A stretch of 64,000 nt of DNA from Micractinium sp. NFX-FRZ (lineage: Eukaryota; Chlorophyta; Trebouxiophyceae; Chlorellales; Chlorellaceae): contig JAPTJF010000029.1 in the NCBI GenBank assembly GCA_029339195.1, positions 62,001 to 126,000 on the forward strand, written 5' to 3'. Positions 12,591 through 22,900 of the stretch are shown here, in pieces (the stretch's first letter is position 1; each line of letters opens with the position of its first letter). The position numbers and the translations under genes were made by a program. The notes under the pieces are model-generated. The model searched no databases. It saw only the letters and a list, made by a program, of their open reading frames with translations, and was not told where the DNA came from.

Positions 12591-14166
12591 CCGCCCGGCA
12601 GGGAGGCTCTGCCTCTGGAATCTCACTCTTGAATGACCCAGGTCGCCCTGCTGGCTGCCAGTGGCCAACTGGCCAAAGCCTGCATGAAGGGGCAGGCGGC
12701 ATGCCAGCTCACGCCAGCCACCGGCCCCCGCTGACGATGAGGGGCCTGGTGGGGGGCTGCCCGCAGCTGGCATCTGCAGTGCCACACGGGCCGTGCTGCC
12801 TTGCTGCCTTCACCCCGACTGACCCAAACTCAAGTGCTGCCCGGCCCCTCTGCTGTTTGACGCACCCCCGCCGGCAGAAGCCTTCTCATCAGAGCAACAC
12901 CCTACACGCTGTTGACATCAGCTGACTCAATACCCCTCCCTCCCACCGGGGGAGCACTAGCTAGTGCTTGTTCTATAGAGCTGTCGCTGTTACTGGCCAC
13001 GTGCCACTCTCCGCGTGTGCACCCTCACTGATGTATGTCCCTCCTCTGCTTGTGAAGCGCCCCTCCCTTTGCGCCTGTACTGCCCAGTCTCCTTCTGGAT
13101 CTCCGCCAGAGATGTGTGCAAGGGACACCCCCGTGCCTGTGTGATGCATTCATGTGCTGTGATGCAACCTGTGGGAGTCCGACTTGGTTGTATTACACGG
13201 CACAGCTTGTGGTGCCCTGACACGTGTGAACAGAGGACTGGGGTAGACAAGGACGACTAGTAGGCTGCGACGAGTAGAATTTCAACAAGGGTTTACCAAG
13301 TTTAACAAGGGTTTACCAAGACCAAGTTTCGATAAGGGTTGGGATGCACGCTGATGCTGGGCCGCCTGTCGCAATGGGTGGCAAGCAACAGCTCGAGTGC
13401 AGGAAGGAAGGTGAGTGACTGGGGTCTTGGGTCACGGTGGCATCAAGCAAAGCGGGGTGCGGCGTTCTGATGGGCAGCTGCTGGCAGCTGCCAACACCGC
13501 GGGCTGAGCATGATAGGGTCTTGCTGGGGCTTGGGTGCAAGCTTGGAGACTGAATACGAGCTTGGAGACTGAATAAGTAGAGTGTGGGTCGGCAGGGAGG
13601 ACGCACTGGCCCCCCTGCCATTTGGGAGGGGCCCTGGAGCAGCCGCAGGGGGCGTGACTGGCTGGGCGGCAGCTCCGGCTGGCGTCATACGTCGCTGGCT
13701 GGCATCGCTGGCTGGTGGCACTGCCAGTGTCTGCCTTCATGAGGCAGTCCAGCTCAGCACAGTGCTGGCGTGGGGATCCAACCTGAGCTGGGCCTTGGGA
13801 GCCAAGCATGCGCTACCTGCAGCGTGCATCAGCACAGCGGGCGGAGCGGATGAGCGGGATGGATGCGCTCGTCAGGATGCCGGCGGAGCATCGGTTGTGA
13901 GGACGCACTGGGGCGGCAGCTGGGCAGGCAACGACATGCCTCTTCTAAGAGGAGAGAGAAGAAGAAGCAGATGCTTACAGCCTGAAGGCATGGGGTTGAG
14001 GAAGCTGGCAGCATTTGTTTTGGTTTTTGGTTTTTTATTTCATTTATGAATCAGGACAAAGGCACCAGTCAGCTACCACGATGCGTCTTTGGCTGTTGGG
14101 CAGGGCCGGGCTGACGAGGGCGGGCAGACGTCGGAGGTATGGCGTCTCACCTCACCTTGCAGCAGC
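12591..14166. other. Intergenic region with short tandem repeats
   Basis: About 1.6 kb with no convincing exon. It holds an AACAAGGGTTTACCAAG repeat at about 13284-13321, with a third partial copy just after, and a two-copy GAGCTTGGAGACTGAATA repeat at about 13541-13575. An AT-rich patch lies at 14015-14050. The rest is probably 3' sequence of the flanking genes. Confidence 0.5.
13284..13340 (+). repeat. Short tandem repeat AACAAGGGTTTACCAAG
   Basis: A 17-base unit occurs twice (about 20-base spacing) and is followed by a diverged third copy ending in GATAAGGGTT. It is intergenic and has no visible function. Confidence 0.8.
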
Positions 14167-15429
14167 TCAGCCAGCCGTGGCGGGTGTCGGCGGAGGGCGG
14201 GGGTGGTTGTGTGGGGTAGGAGGGGTCGGAGAGGGAGGGGGCCGGGGCGGCGGGGGGCGCGGGGGTGGAGGCGGGGAAGGGCGGGGCGGTGGGGGGCGGG
14301 GGGATGGCGGGTGGAGGTGCGGGGAAGGGCTGGGAGGCGGGGGAGAAGGGCGGGGGGTCGGGGGAGGCGAGGGGCGGGGCGGGGCCGGGCTTGGCGGGGG
14401 GGGAGGCCGGGGTGGAGGGGGCGGGCGGGGGCTTGGGGGCCGGGGAGGCGGGTTAGGAGGGTGGCGGTGCGGTGGGGGTGGGGGTGATGGGGATGGTGGA
14501 AGCGGGGGTGGTGGGGGCTGAGGGGAGGGGGGTGGCGGGCGGGGCGACGGCGGTGGGGGCCTAGGGGGGCTGGGGGAGGGAGGGCGAGGGGAAGGCGGGG
14601 GAGGTGAGGGAGGGGGCGGGGAGGGAGGGGGAGGGGCGGGGCTGGGAGGTGGGGGCGAGGGTGGAGGAGGCGAAGGGCTGGGGGGCGGGGGAGAGGGCGG
14701 TGGTGGGGCGGGAGACGGCGGTGGTGGGGAGGGAGGCGAGGGGCTGGGGGGTGGGGGCGGAGAAGGGCTTGGGGGAGGTGGTGGTGGAGGCGGCGAGGGG
14801 GAGGGCGGGGGCGGGGGAGAAGGGCTGGGTGGCCGGGGAGAGGGGGGCGGGGGAGGAGAGGGGGACGGCGGGCGCGGCCTTGGAGGGGGTGGCGGGGAAG
14901 GGTGGGGCGAGGGAGGCGGCCGCGGCGGGTTGGGCGGGTGCAGGTGAGGGGGCGGCGGGGTTGGCGGTGACAGGAGAGGTGGGCGGGGTGAGGGAGGGCG
15001 TGGGGGAGGTGGGCTGCTGGTCTTGGCTGGTGGAGGGCGGGGAGAAGGGGGTCGGGGGCTGGGTGGCGAGGGCGGTGGGCTGGGAGGGTGCTTGTGGGGC
15101 GGTGGGGGAGCCGCCGCGGTAGCCCCCAGGACCGACAGTGCTGCGAGATGGGGATGAAGGGGGCGCGTGCCCGTCAGGTGTGCACCCCACGTGCCCGTCA
15201 GGTGTGCACCCCAGAGCGGAGGAAGGGGATTGGCAGGCACAGCTGCGTGCGACCAATGCTGCTGTATGCAGAGCAAGACTCCATATGTTTGGGTGCCTGG
15301 CAAGCGAGGCCTCTGGCTCTGCCTGGAGGTGCCGCCAGGGCCAGGGGGCGGGGCGCCGGCAAATTGGCGGTGCGTGGCAGTGGCGCTACCCTCCCCAAGT
15401 CGCCAGCCACCAGCACCAGCACAGGGCAT
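14167..15429 (-). CDS. Ser-Pro-rich (hydroxyproline-rich glycoprotein-like) low-complexity region
   Basis: On the minus strand about 300 residues consist of SPPPP, SPRPP, SPSPPP and NPPRPPP units, the composition of pherophorin/extensin-type wall glycoproteins that are hydroxylated and O-glycosylated in the secretory path. A short Ala-rich stretch (LAALSVLGATAAA) just before the proline run could be the end of a signal peptide. An acceptor-like CTCGCAG ends at 15141, so the true exon may begin at 15140 and the 5' exons are not identified. A second minus-strand frame (15140 down to 14147) also reads as a Pro/Ala/Ser/Thr protein with almost every third base C, but it has in-frame stops at 14561 and 14453. 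I favour the first frame because it is fully open and matches known wall repeats, without excluding the other. No globular wall domain is visible. Confidence 0.4.
   Translation of the reverse strand: MPCAGAGGWRLGEGSATATHRQFAGAPPPGPGGTSRQSQRPRLPGTQTYGVLLCIQQHWSHAAVPANPLPPLWGAHLTGTWGAHLTGTRPLHPHLAALSVLGATAAAPPPPHKHPPSPPPSPPSPRPPSPRPPPAKTSSPPPPRPPSPRPPLLSPPTPPPPHLHPPNPPRPPPSPHPSPPPPPRPRPPSPSPPPPPSPRPPSPSPPPPPSPSPPPPPPPPSPSPPPPPSPSPPSPPPPSPAPPPPSPPPPSPSPPPPSPPPPSPAPPPPSPPPPSPPPPSPRPPSPSPPRPPPPSPRPPPPSPQPPPPPLPPSPSPPPPPHRHPPNPPPRPPSPRPPPPPRPPPPPSPAPPRPSPPPTPRPSPPPPSPSPHLHPPSPRPPPPRPSPPPPPRPPPPRPPPSPTPPTPHNHPRPPPTPATAG
15172..15215 (+). repeat. Two-copy tandem repeat GTGCCCGTCAGGTGTGCACC
   Basis: A unit of about 20 bases is repeated head to tail with at most one change, just upstream (minus strand) of the Ser-Pro-rich region. 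Confidence 0.8.
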
Positions 15430-17213
15430 CCCTGCCGCATCCTACCTGCCACTGCGACTGCCAGGGCGATCATGGCCAGCCTGCGCCCGCCGCCCAGGCT
15501 GTGGGCCTGTGGAGGGTAGGGCATTCTGGCAGCGCCCTGCGGCGGCAGCAGAGCACGGCCTGCCAGGGGTGAGTGGAGCGCCTGGACGCTGGACAGTCGA
15601 CCGGCGCTGGCTCCAATCCTTCAGAGCGGTATGGGGCGCCTTTGAAATAGCCGTAGATATGAGAGCTTTGGGTTCCGTTGCTGAGAGCCGCGGGAACCGC
15701 CACCTCGTTCGTGGACGGGGTTTGGGACGGGCGATCGGGTGATCCGATCTCTCGCCCCACCTGCGTGCGAACCTGCGTTTTTGAATGCAGATACGCATGA
15801 ACGGACTTATGTCTGGCCAAACCGTTGGGGCCGGCGCCTGGGAGCCCCCCTCCCATGCCCCCTCTGCTGCACTGCACTGCCGGCAGCTGTGCCCCTTCCA
15901 GGACCAAATTTTAGCTGCCTCCAAATTTGGAGCCCCTCTGGTCGGGTTCTCTATTGGGTCGGATTACAGAATCATAAATATGCGACGGTGCTGGTGTTCG
16001 TGCCCGGATGGAGCAGGTGCAGGCAGCAGGTGCGGTGCTGCGGCAGCCTGCCGGCCAGCGGGGTGCTGCCCAGCTGGCCAAGGGGACACAGGTGGCATGC
16101 AGCCGCCGGCCACTGCTGCTGCTGGGGGGGCTGATACGCGCGCGGCCTGTGGCCGCCTGAGTGCCGAGCAATTGCCTGCATGACGAGGCGAGAGCCTGCC
16201 CATCACCCCCGTTCCTGGTAGGCCTGCCGGGCCCACCACACATGTGCACAGCTCTGCCCCGCCCTCTCAAATTTGAGGGGAGATCTAAACCTGCCTTGCG
16301 CATAGCCTGCCCTGCCCCCAGTACAGGGCCTGCATCTCCCACCCCCCTTGCTGCCCCCTCATCACCCCCCACTTGCTTCCCACACACCAGCGCCGCCCCC
16401 CTCAGATGTCCTCGCGCTTGCGCCGCTCCCCCGCTCCGCTCGCGACCGTCGGGAGTGACTCCCAACTCCCGCTCGCCGCCGCCCTGCTCCGCGTGCTTGC
16501 CGCGGTCATGCCTGCCCAGCCGCTCCTCCTGATCTGCGCACAGCAGAGCGCTGCTTGAGAACCCAGAAGCCCAAGCACACTTGCCCCAGCAGTCTCCCGC
16601 CCCACCATCTGCTGTTGCGCCCTGCTGTTCTGAACACCCCGAAACCCCACCTGGAGTGCACGGTGTACTACCATCCTGTGACTATCACGCACCCAGGGGT
16701 TGGTGGCAGTAGCAGCGGCAGCACTGTAAGAATTCGGGTGACGGCGCCAGGCGCGGCGGCCACTGTGGGCCAAGTGGCTAACAATACAATCAACACTACT
16801 AGTGAGTCCAGGAATGCACGTAAGAAGCTCTATGATCTACTGTGCACTAACCCACCAGTCCCAGGCTAGGTGAGGACCCCCAGCAGTGTAAACACGAGCG
16901 CACCTACTTTCCTCCCAGCCTGCGCGCCTGTCCCAGCCGGTCCTGCCGCCCCGTGGCCCAGCCCCCAGATCAAGTCATTGAAAGGACCGCGGTGTCCTCC
17001 CATGCACAGCATCTAGTGGGTGTGGCATGGTGGGGAGGGCCCGGCGGCAGGCTTTCTTGCCGCCGCCGGAGCATCACCCAAAGTCACCCGCTGTGTCAAG
17101 TCTTATTCTTTTTCTTTTTCTTCTTCTTCTTCCTAGGTTGTCCGTGGTCTGCTACGCTACGCACAGTGGGTTGCTAGCCTACCCTTGCGACAACCCTTGC
17201 GACAACCCTCTCA
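15430..17213. other. Unassigned region, may hold 5' exons of the Ser-Pro-rich gene and orphan coding-like sequence
   Basis: No family motif is recognised on either strand. Part (about 15600-16000 and 16260-16290) is less GC-rich and contains AAATTTGGAG/CTCAAATTTGAG patches unlike the neighbours. At 16640-16866 a plus-strand frame ending at 16869 reads like real protein (VYYHPVTITHPGVG, then NARKKLYDLLCTNPP) without known homology. A pyrimidine run at 17100-17135 ends in CTAGG. I cannot assemble a gene here. Confidence 0.4.
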
Positions 17214-19199
17214 ATGGCCGGCTGGTTTGGCTGGCTGGCCGACCTGTTTGCGTTCCTTGCACCGCCTGGGACGCACACGGCCATATTGGAGGAGGCCCGG
17301 CGCGGCGCGCAGCTCGATGCGGAGCTCTCCAAGCCGCCGGGAGAGCGGGACGAGGAGCGGGTGCACAGACTGGGATTAGCTTACCGCAGCATTCAGAAGA
17401 AGAAGAAGAAGGTGACACGCTTGGGTGACTGGGGGGTGATACGCGACAGCCTGGCTGGCGGCGGCTAATGCCGCCGCTGCCAGACTGCCGACCCACCCCC
17501 TTGGAGGGGCCTGTCAGCCGGGGTCAGCCCTTTCCAACTCTTTCAGGAGCTTGCCTCTCGTTTTCCAGATGTTCTCAGTGCTTGAAACTGCAGCATTCAG
17601 CACCCGCCCAACCGCGCGTGTCGCCCCCTGCGCACTCACCCCACACTCCAGTAGTCCCTCCGCCAGCGTAGCTGTGACCAGGCCCGAATGCGAAACCACC
17701 ACCGGGTACACAGTCACCTCCCAGGCAGTAGCCTGGCCCCTCAAATAATCCGCCCAAGCAGCATGCTGCCGCACTTTGTCCCGCAACACTTCAACCATAC
17801 TTTTGTCGCTGGTATGGCCAAATTCAAATATCACCACCTTCCTCTCATGTTGAGTGAGGGGCTGGATGGCTGTAGTGAGGAGCCTGTTGGGGTCAATGGG
17901 CGAACCACCAGGTGGGCGGAGACGGCGCTTGAGCAGGGCCAGCCGCGCACGGCAGCATCGGGCGCCCAGGCGGGCGGCAGGGCAGGGGCCGGGCAGGGGC
18001 TGAGCCCACCAGGCGGCCGGCAAGGCTGGGTTTTCCTGGCTTGTATGAAAGCACGTCAATGCAGCACGCCTGCTGTGCACGCGTTTGCTGATCTGCCCGC
18101 ACTAGCGTGCAGCCTGAATGCTGAATGCAGCGCATGTATGCCGGCTTGCCCTGCAGGCCGTGGCTGAAGACCATGCCGACAAAGCCGCCAGCTTTGAGCA
18201 CCCATTGTTTCCCCGCAAGTGCTGCGCCGCTGCTGGGTGGGTGCGGCAGCGCCTGGCCGCATCATACCGGGCACGCCATGACTTCGAGTGCCTGTATGTT
18301 GAGCAGGCAGCAGAGGACCTGTCTGCAGCACTGGGCAGGCGCGAGGCTACCCTGGTGGCTCAGCCCACCTTTCACCTGCACCTACCCGAGGCCCTGCAGC
18401 AGCCGCCATTGCGCCTGGACATGTGCAGCGCGTGCGCAAAGTTGATAGAGCAGGTGGGCTGGAGGAGGCGGTTGGGGGGCGTGGTTGCAGCTCGTGCTTT
18501 TGGTAGCTTTTGCACCAGCTGCTTGCAGCCCATGCCATGGCGCACGCAGGTGCTTCTCAGGCGGTGAGGCTGCCTGTGCAGGCCGCATCAGGCGGCCCAG
18601 GCTGCTGTCTCCTTCTGGCCTTTTTTCCAGCTTAGATGCCCACCGCAATCTTGATCACAGTGCCATCACGGCTAGCACCTGGGCGTTCACGAGTGTTGTG
18701 CCTTCCTGCCTGCCGCCCCTTGCAGGCGGAGCTTGATGAGCAGTCGCACATCCTTCATGCCCAGCACATAACCGAGGTGTTCCAGCGCAGGGGGCTTCGG
18801 CCAGCGACCGCCATTGCAGCTGCCAGCCGGGGTAGGGTAGATGCAGCAGCGGCAGTGGCGGCGCCGCATGCGGACAAGGCGCAGCAGCTGCGGCCGCAGG
18901 TGAGCGGTGGCGGCGATGGCGGCAATGGTGCATCCACACCACGCATGTCTGTGCACAACCCACCGCTGCCGCCGCCGCAGCAGCAGCACCACTCATCTTC
19001 AGAACAAGAGCAGCAGGAAGGCGGGCCAGCGTACGAGGTGCTAGAGAAGCAGCAGCCGCTGCTGCCGCCGCCGCCACAGCCGCCGCCGGCACAGCAGCAG
19101 CAGCAGGAGCAGCTGCAGCAGCAGGAGCAGCCGCAGCAGCAGGGGCGCGCGTGTGCGGCAGCAGGCAAGCAGCGCGCTGTCACAGCGCTCCACTGCTGA
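17214..19199 (+). CDS. Unrecognised protein, about 322 aa, with Gln/Pro-rich C-terminus
   Basis: Function unknown. Three phase-0 exons join cleanly: 17214-17411, 18157-18453, 18726-19199. Exon 1 encodes a short hydrophobic start (MAGWFGWLADLFAFLAPP), a charged helix and a Lys run (QKKKKK) before the donor. Exon 2 is ordinary mixed sequence with two Cys in SACAKL. Exon 3 starts with a charged helix and ends in a disordered tail of Gln, Pro and Glu runs. The aromatic N-terminus could be a membrane anchor or an amphipathic helix. Intron 1 (745 bases) is unusually long and holds an antisense retroelement-like ORF. Exon 1 is the least certain part. I do not recognise the family. Confidence 0.55.
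17514..18080 (-). mobile_element. Antisense ORF resembling the C-terminal tail of an algal retroelement polyprotein
   Basis: A 188-codon minus-strand frame lies entirely within intron 1 of the plus-strand gene. Its last 110 residues (VVIFEFGHTSDKSM, WEVTVYPVVVSHSG, LLECGVSAQGATRAV) remind me of the conserved tail that follows reverse transcriptase in some plant and algal non-LTR elements. The first 75 residues are low-complexity. No RT catalytic box, poly(A) tail or target-site duplication is visible, so this would be a 5'-truncated relic. It could instead be an unrelated conserved gene. Confidence 0.35.
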
Positions 19200-19964
19200 A
19201 AACGTTGCAGAGAAATTTCATCATTTGAGTGTTCCTTTTTGGTGTGTGTGTAGCATTCCCGCCCGCCATGCTCTGCTCTTTGAGACACAAACCCAGCCAG
19301 CCTAGCCGGCCTTTACCTCTAATTCTACCTCCCGCATGGCTCACTCAGCTCACTAGCTTGGCTGGCTGCCGGAGCGGCTGCTTGCCGCTGTGGAAGCTGA
19401 GGAGGCTGCTGGGGGGGCCGTGCTGCAGTAGGAGCAGAGGATTGGGTGTACCAGCAGCACAAGCTGCACCAGCAGCAGTAGCACCAGCAGTAGCACAATT
19501 AGCAGTGCTTGGGCGGCTGCACAACACTGGTGGTGGCTGATGGACTCTGGGTTAAGGCAGCACATCACTGGCACCAGCTTAGGAGGCCGGGATGTTGCGC
19601 AGCACTGGCAGCAGCAAGCCGGGGTGCATGTTCTGTGGTTGGCGCCCACTTTGCCTGCCTGTACTACACGTGGCATTGCTTTGCACCAGAATGACGCCGG
19701 TGATGTGACTTTCCATGACCGCTGTAACCCCAACCCTCTCGTGAGACTGAACCCTGACGGCATGCGCGGCATTTTACACACGCCATCAAAGCTGTGGGCT
19801 GCTACAGATGAAGATCTTCACAAACACTGCCCAAAGTGCTCCATAAAGAATCTGCAACATGACCTGAATCCCACCTAAGTGAGGCAGCAACATGTTGTAA
19901 ACCATGCTTGCACCACACGGCGAGATTGCCATTTCTATGTGCCGCCCCACGCTCCCCGGCCCGC
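19200..19964. other. Intergenic region between convergent genes
   Basis: Contains 3' sequence of the Gln/Pro-rich gene (left) and of COG5 (right, minus strand). TTACA at 19774-19778 reads TGTAA on the minus strand, about 190 bases past the COG5 stop. A 112-codon plus-strand frame ending at 19878 has mixed composition but no splice partners or recognised motif; I leave it unassigned. Confidence 0.45.
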
Positions 19965-22900
19965 TCAGCCGCTGCCAGCCGCCAGGCGTCGCAGCAGCGG
20001 CACCGTTTCGTCTTGGCCAGGTGTCCCACGCGCCTTGGCGGCGCACGCTTCGAGCGCTGTGCGGATGAACTTGAGCGCCTCCTCCTGGCTGTGCTTGTCC
20101 AGCCACAGAGAGTACTGCAGTGCGTGGCAGGGGACAGGACGGGGCGGGCAGCGCTGGTAAGGGGAGGGCAGCGAGAGGGGAGGGCACCACATTTGAAAGA
20201 AGCAGCCAGAGGGAGTACTGCATGCATAGGGACAGGAGGAGGCGGGGAGGCAGAGGTGAGGGAAGGGAAGAGGGAGTGCTGCATGGGGACAAGAAGTGCC
20301 TGGAAGCGCTGGTGAGGGGGGCAGAAGGGGTGCAGGGGAGAGGGAGGGTGGGCAGGGCGCGGCTGGGGGTTGGGAGGGGCTCAAGAGGGCGGGTGGGGCA
20401 GGTAGCGCGGTGTGCCGGGGGCTTCTTGAAAGCAAAGGATGCAAGGACAGCAGCCGCAGCCAGGCAGCAGTAGCCTGCCTGCAGCCTGCCTGCCAGTCGG
20501 GTTTTAAGCAGTCGGGTTTCAGCTGAGCTCAACCTGCTGAGGGCCCACAGCGCACCTGCGTGGGCGTGAGGCCGCTGCGCGCGTGCGGGCTCTCCAGCTG
20601 CGGCGGCGCACGGGAGTAGAGGTGGTGCAGCACCTGCATCCCGGGGGCGCAACAGATGCAAGCAGCGGTAAATGGCCGCAGTGATGATTGCAGTGACCGG
20701 CGGGAGAGGCAGCCGCGAACACGAGGGCAGCAGAAGTAGGAGCAGCAGCAGCATCCATTGACATTCAGCAGCGGCACCACAGTTGCCGGCAGGCAACATG
20801 CTCTCACCTCTGGGCGGGGCAGCTCCCTCAGCAGCGGGCTCCCCTCCACATCCGACGTCTCCAGGAACAGCAGGCGGCGGAAGGCGCGCAGCGCACGCGC
20901 CGCGCCTCCCAGCTGCTCCAGAGGCAGCAGCTGCTGACCCACCGCCGCCTCCAGCTCAGCAAGGTCCTGCACCCAGCAAAAAGGGGGGCACAACGGAATT
21001 CATGTGTGCCTTGGGTTGAAAACGGGGCACAACGGCACTCGTGTGGCGGCTGGGAATGTGGCCCCCGAGACTGTCACACGTGATTGCCCTGGGACTTCAG
21101 GCCTCTGTGGTGTGGAGCAGGTCAGCCAAGGTCCGGTGGCGGGAAAGGGGGCAGACCAGCATTCATGCACCCTAGGCCGAACCCGTCTCGTGTTGTGTCG
21201 CGCCCACCCCAGCCCCTGCCTGCCTGCCCCCCAGTCCTATCCCAAGCCACCTTGATGCCGGGTGCAGCGTGCCCGCCTGCAGCATCTGCTCACACAGGCT
21301 TTACCCGTCTCTTGTTCAGTGACGCCCACCCCAGCCCTGCCCGCCCATCACTCCTACTATCAATCATCAAGGACCACCCACCTTTGCAAGCTGCAGCTTG
21401 CCCGCCTGCGGCAGCGGCCGCAGCAGCGAGGCGTGGCGCAGCGCAAACAGCACCAGCCGGGCTGCCATGCGCTCAACCAGCGCACGCGGCACTGCAGGGC
21501 CACAGAGAGAGGGCAGGGAGGGCAGGGAGGGCAAGAGGTGTGGGAGGATGGGGCAGGTGCGGGATGTTGGGAGACAGCGGCAGCAGAAGCCGGCTAGATG
21601 CCGGCGGCGCTGCGTGCATGCAGGTGTGTGTGTGAGTGTGTGCGTGTGTGCACACACACATACACTGGACAGGCGTGCTCCTGCACGCTTGCCGCACTCT
21701 GCAGCCTCCCTGCCGCTCCCCCCCTCTCCCGCCCAGACTCCCCTCCCCTCCCCTTCCCAACCCTCCAGCCACATACAATGCAAGGCACCTTTTGAACTCC
21801 CTCACTACCCCCTAGCCCACCCGCCCACACACACGCACCCGAGGGGACGGGCGAGGCGGGCGAGGGGTTGAACTTTGTGAGGAACTCGAGGCGGTAGTGC
21901 GCCAGCTGGCGTGCCAGCTCACGCACGTACGCTGACGTGTCCATGACGGCCGCCGCCGCCGCCGCTGCTGCCGCCGCCGCCTCTCCGTCTGCTGAGCTGG
22001 CGCCGGCGGCATAGGCGGGGGTGGTGTGCATCTGCAGCAGCAGTTCCTCTGCCGCATCCACCATGGATCGAAAAGTGGGGGCCACAGCCTCCACAGCCAC
22101 CGCCTGCAGCTCGCCCAGCGGGCCGCGCAGCACGTCGGCCGCGCCAGCTGGCAGCCGGCCCAGCATGCCGCCCACGCTGCGGTGCACCTCTTGCAGGCAG
22201 TTGCACAGCGAGATGTTGCGCAGCTGGGCAGAGTTGCAGGGGGCGCCGGCGCCCACGGAACGCAGCTCCGGGCCCGAGGCAGCCATCACCTCGCCACGCT
22301 GGCACATCACGCCCAGCGCCTTGCCCACCGTGCCCGCAACCAGCAGGGACAGGCGGGGGGAGCCTGCAGGCGGGCGAAGGTGGCAGGCGGTGTGCGGGCG
22401 GGGCGGAGAAGGGAAGGAGTTGGGGTGTTGTAGCGGCATCGGGGGAGGAAGTTAATGAGGGAGGGAAGGTGCGCACAAAGAGGCGTGGGAAGCGGGTGGC
22501 ATGCCTCTACGGCGAGCGTGGGACAGCAGGGACAAGAGGGGGAGAGCTGTACATAGCACACTACCCGCAGGCACTGCCTTGCCCCCACCTGCCTGTAGGG
22601 CACCTGCCCACACAGAGTGACCACCCTGCCCTCCCCTCGTGCTGCCTGCCTGCCTGCCTGCCTGCCACTCAAAACACGACCCACCCACCCACTGTCGGCC
22701 AGCCAGCCACCCACCGGAGGCCGCCTTGAGCTCCTCGTGCACCCGGGCAATCGACTTTTGCAGGTCGGCAGCCGTGGGCAGCGCGCGGCTGGATCCAGGG
22801 AAGGCGACGGATGCCGCCTCTGACAGCCGCGCCAGGCAGGCGGCCAGGTAGGCGTTCTGGAAGTCGCCAGCTGTCTCCAGCAGGCCGGCAATCTGCGCAG

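Noticed and set aside
14204..15122. Plus-strand Gly-rich open frames opposite the Ser-Pro-rich region.
   Set aside because: They are complements of the proline repeats, with no start context, signal or splice structure; the minus strand gives a known protein type.
19540..19878. 112-codon plus-strand frame between convergent genes.
   Set aside because: It has no recognised motif, lacks splice partners and lies in the presumed 3' region of COG5; not enough support to call a gene.
21620..21665. TG/CA-rich stretch that might suggest a structured RNA or a regulatory element.
   Set aside because: It is a simple GTGT/CACA dinucleotide run inside a COG5 intron with no conserved fold visible.
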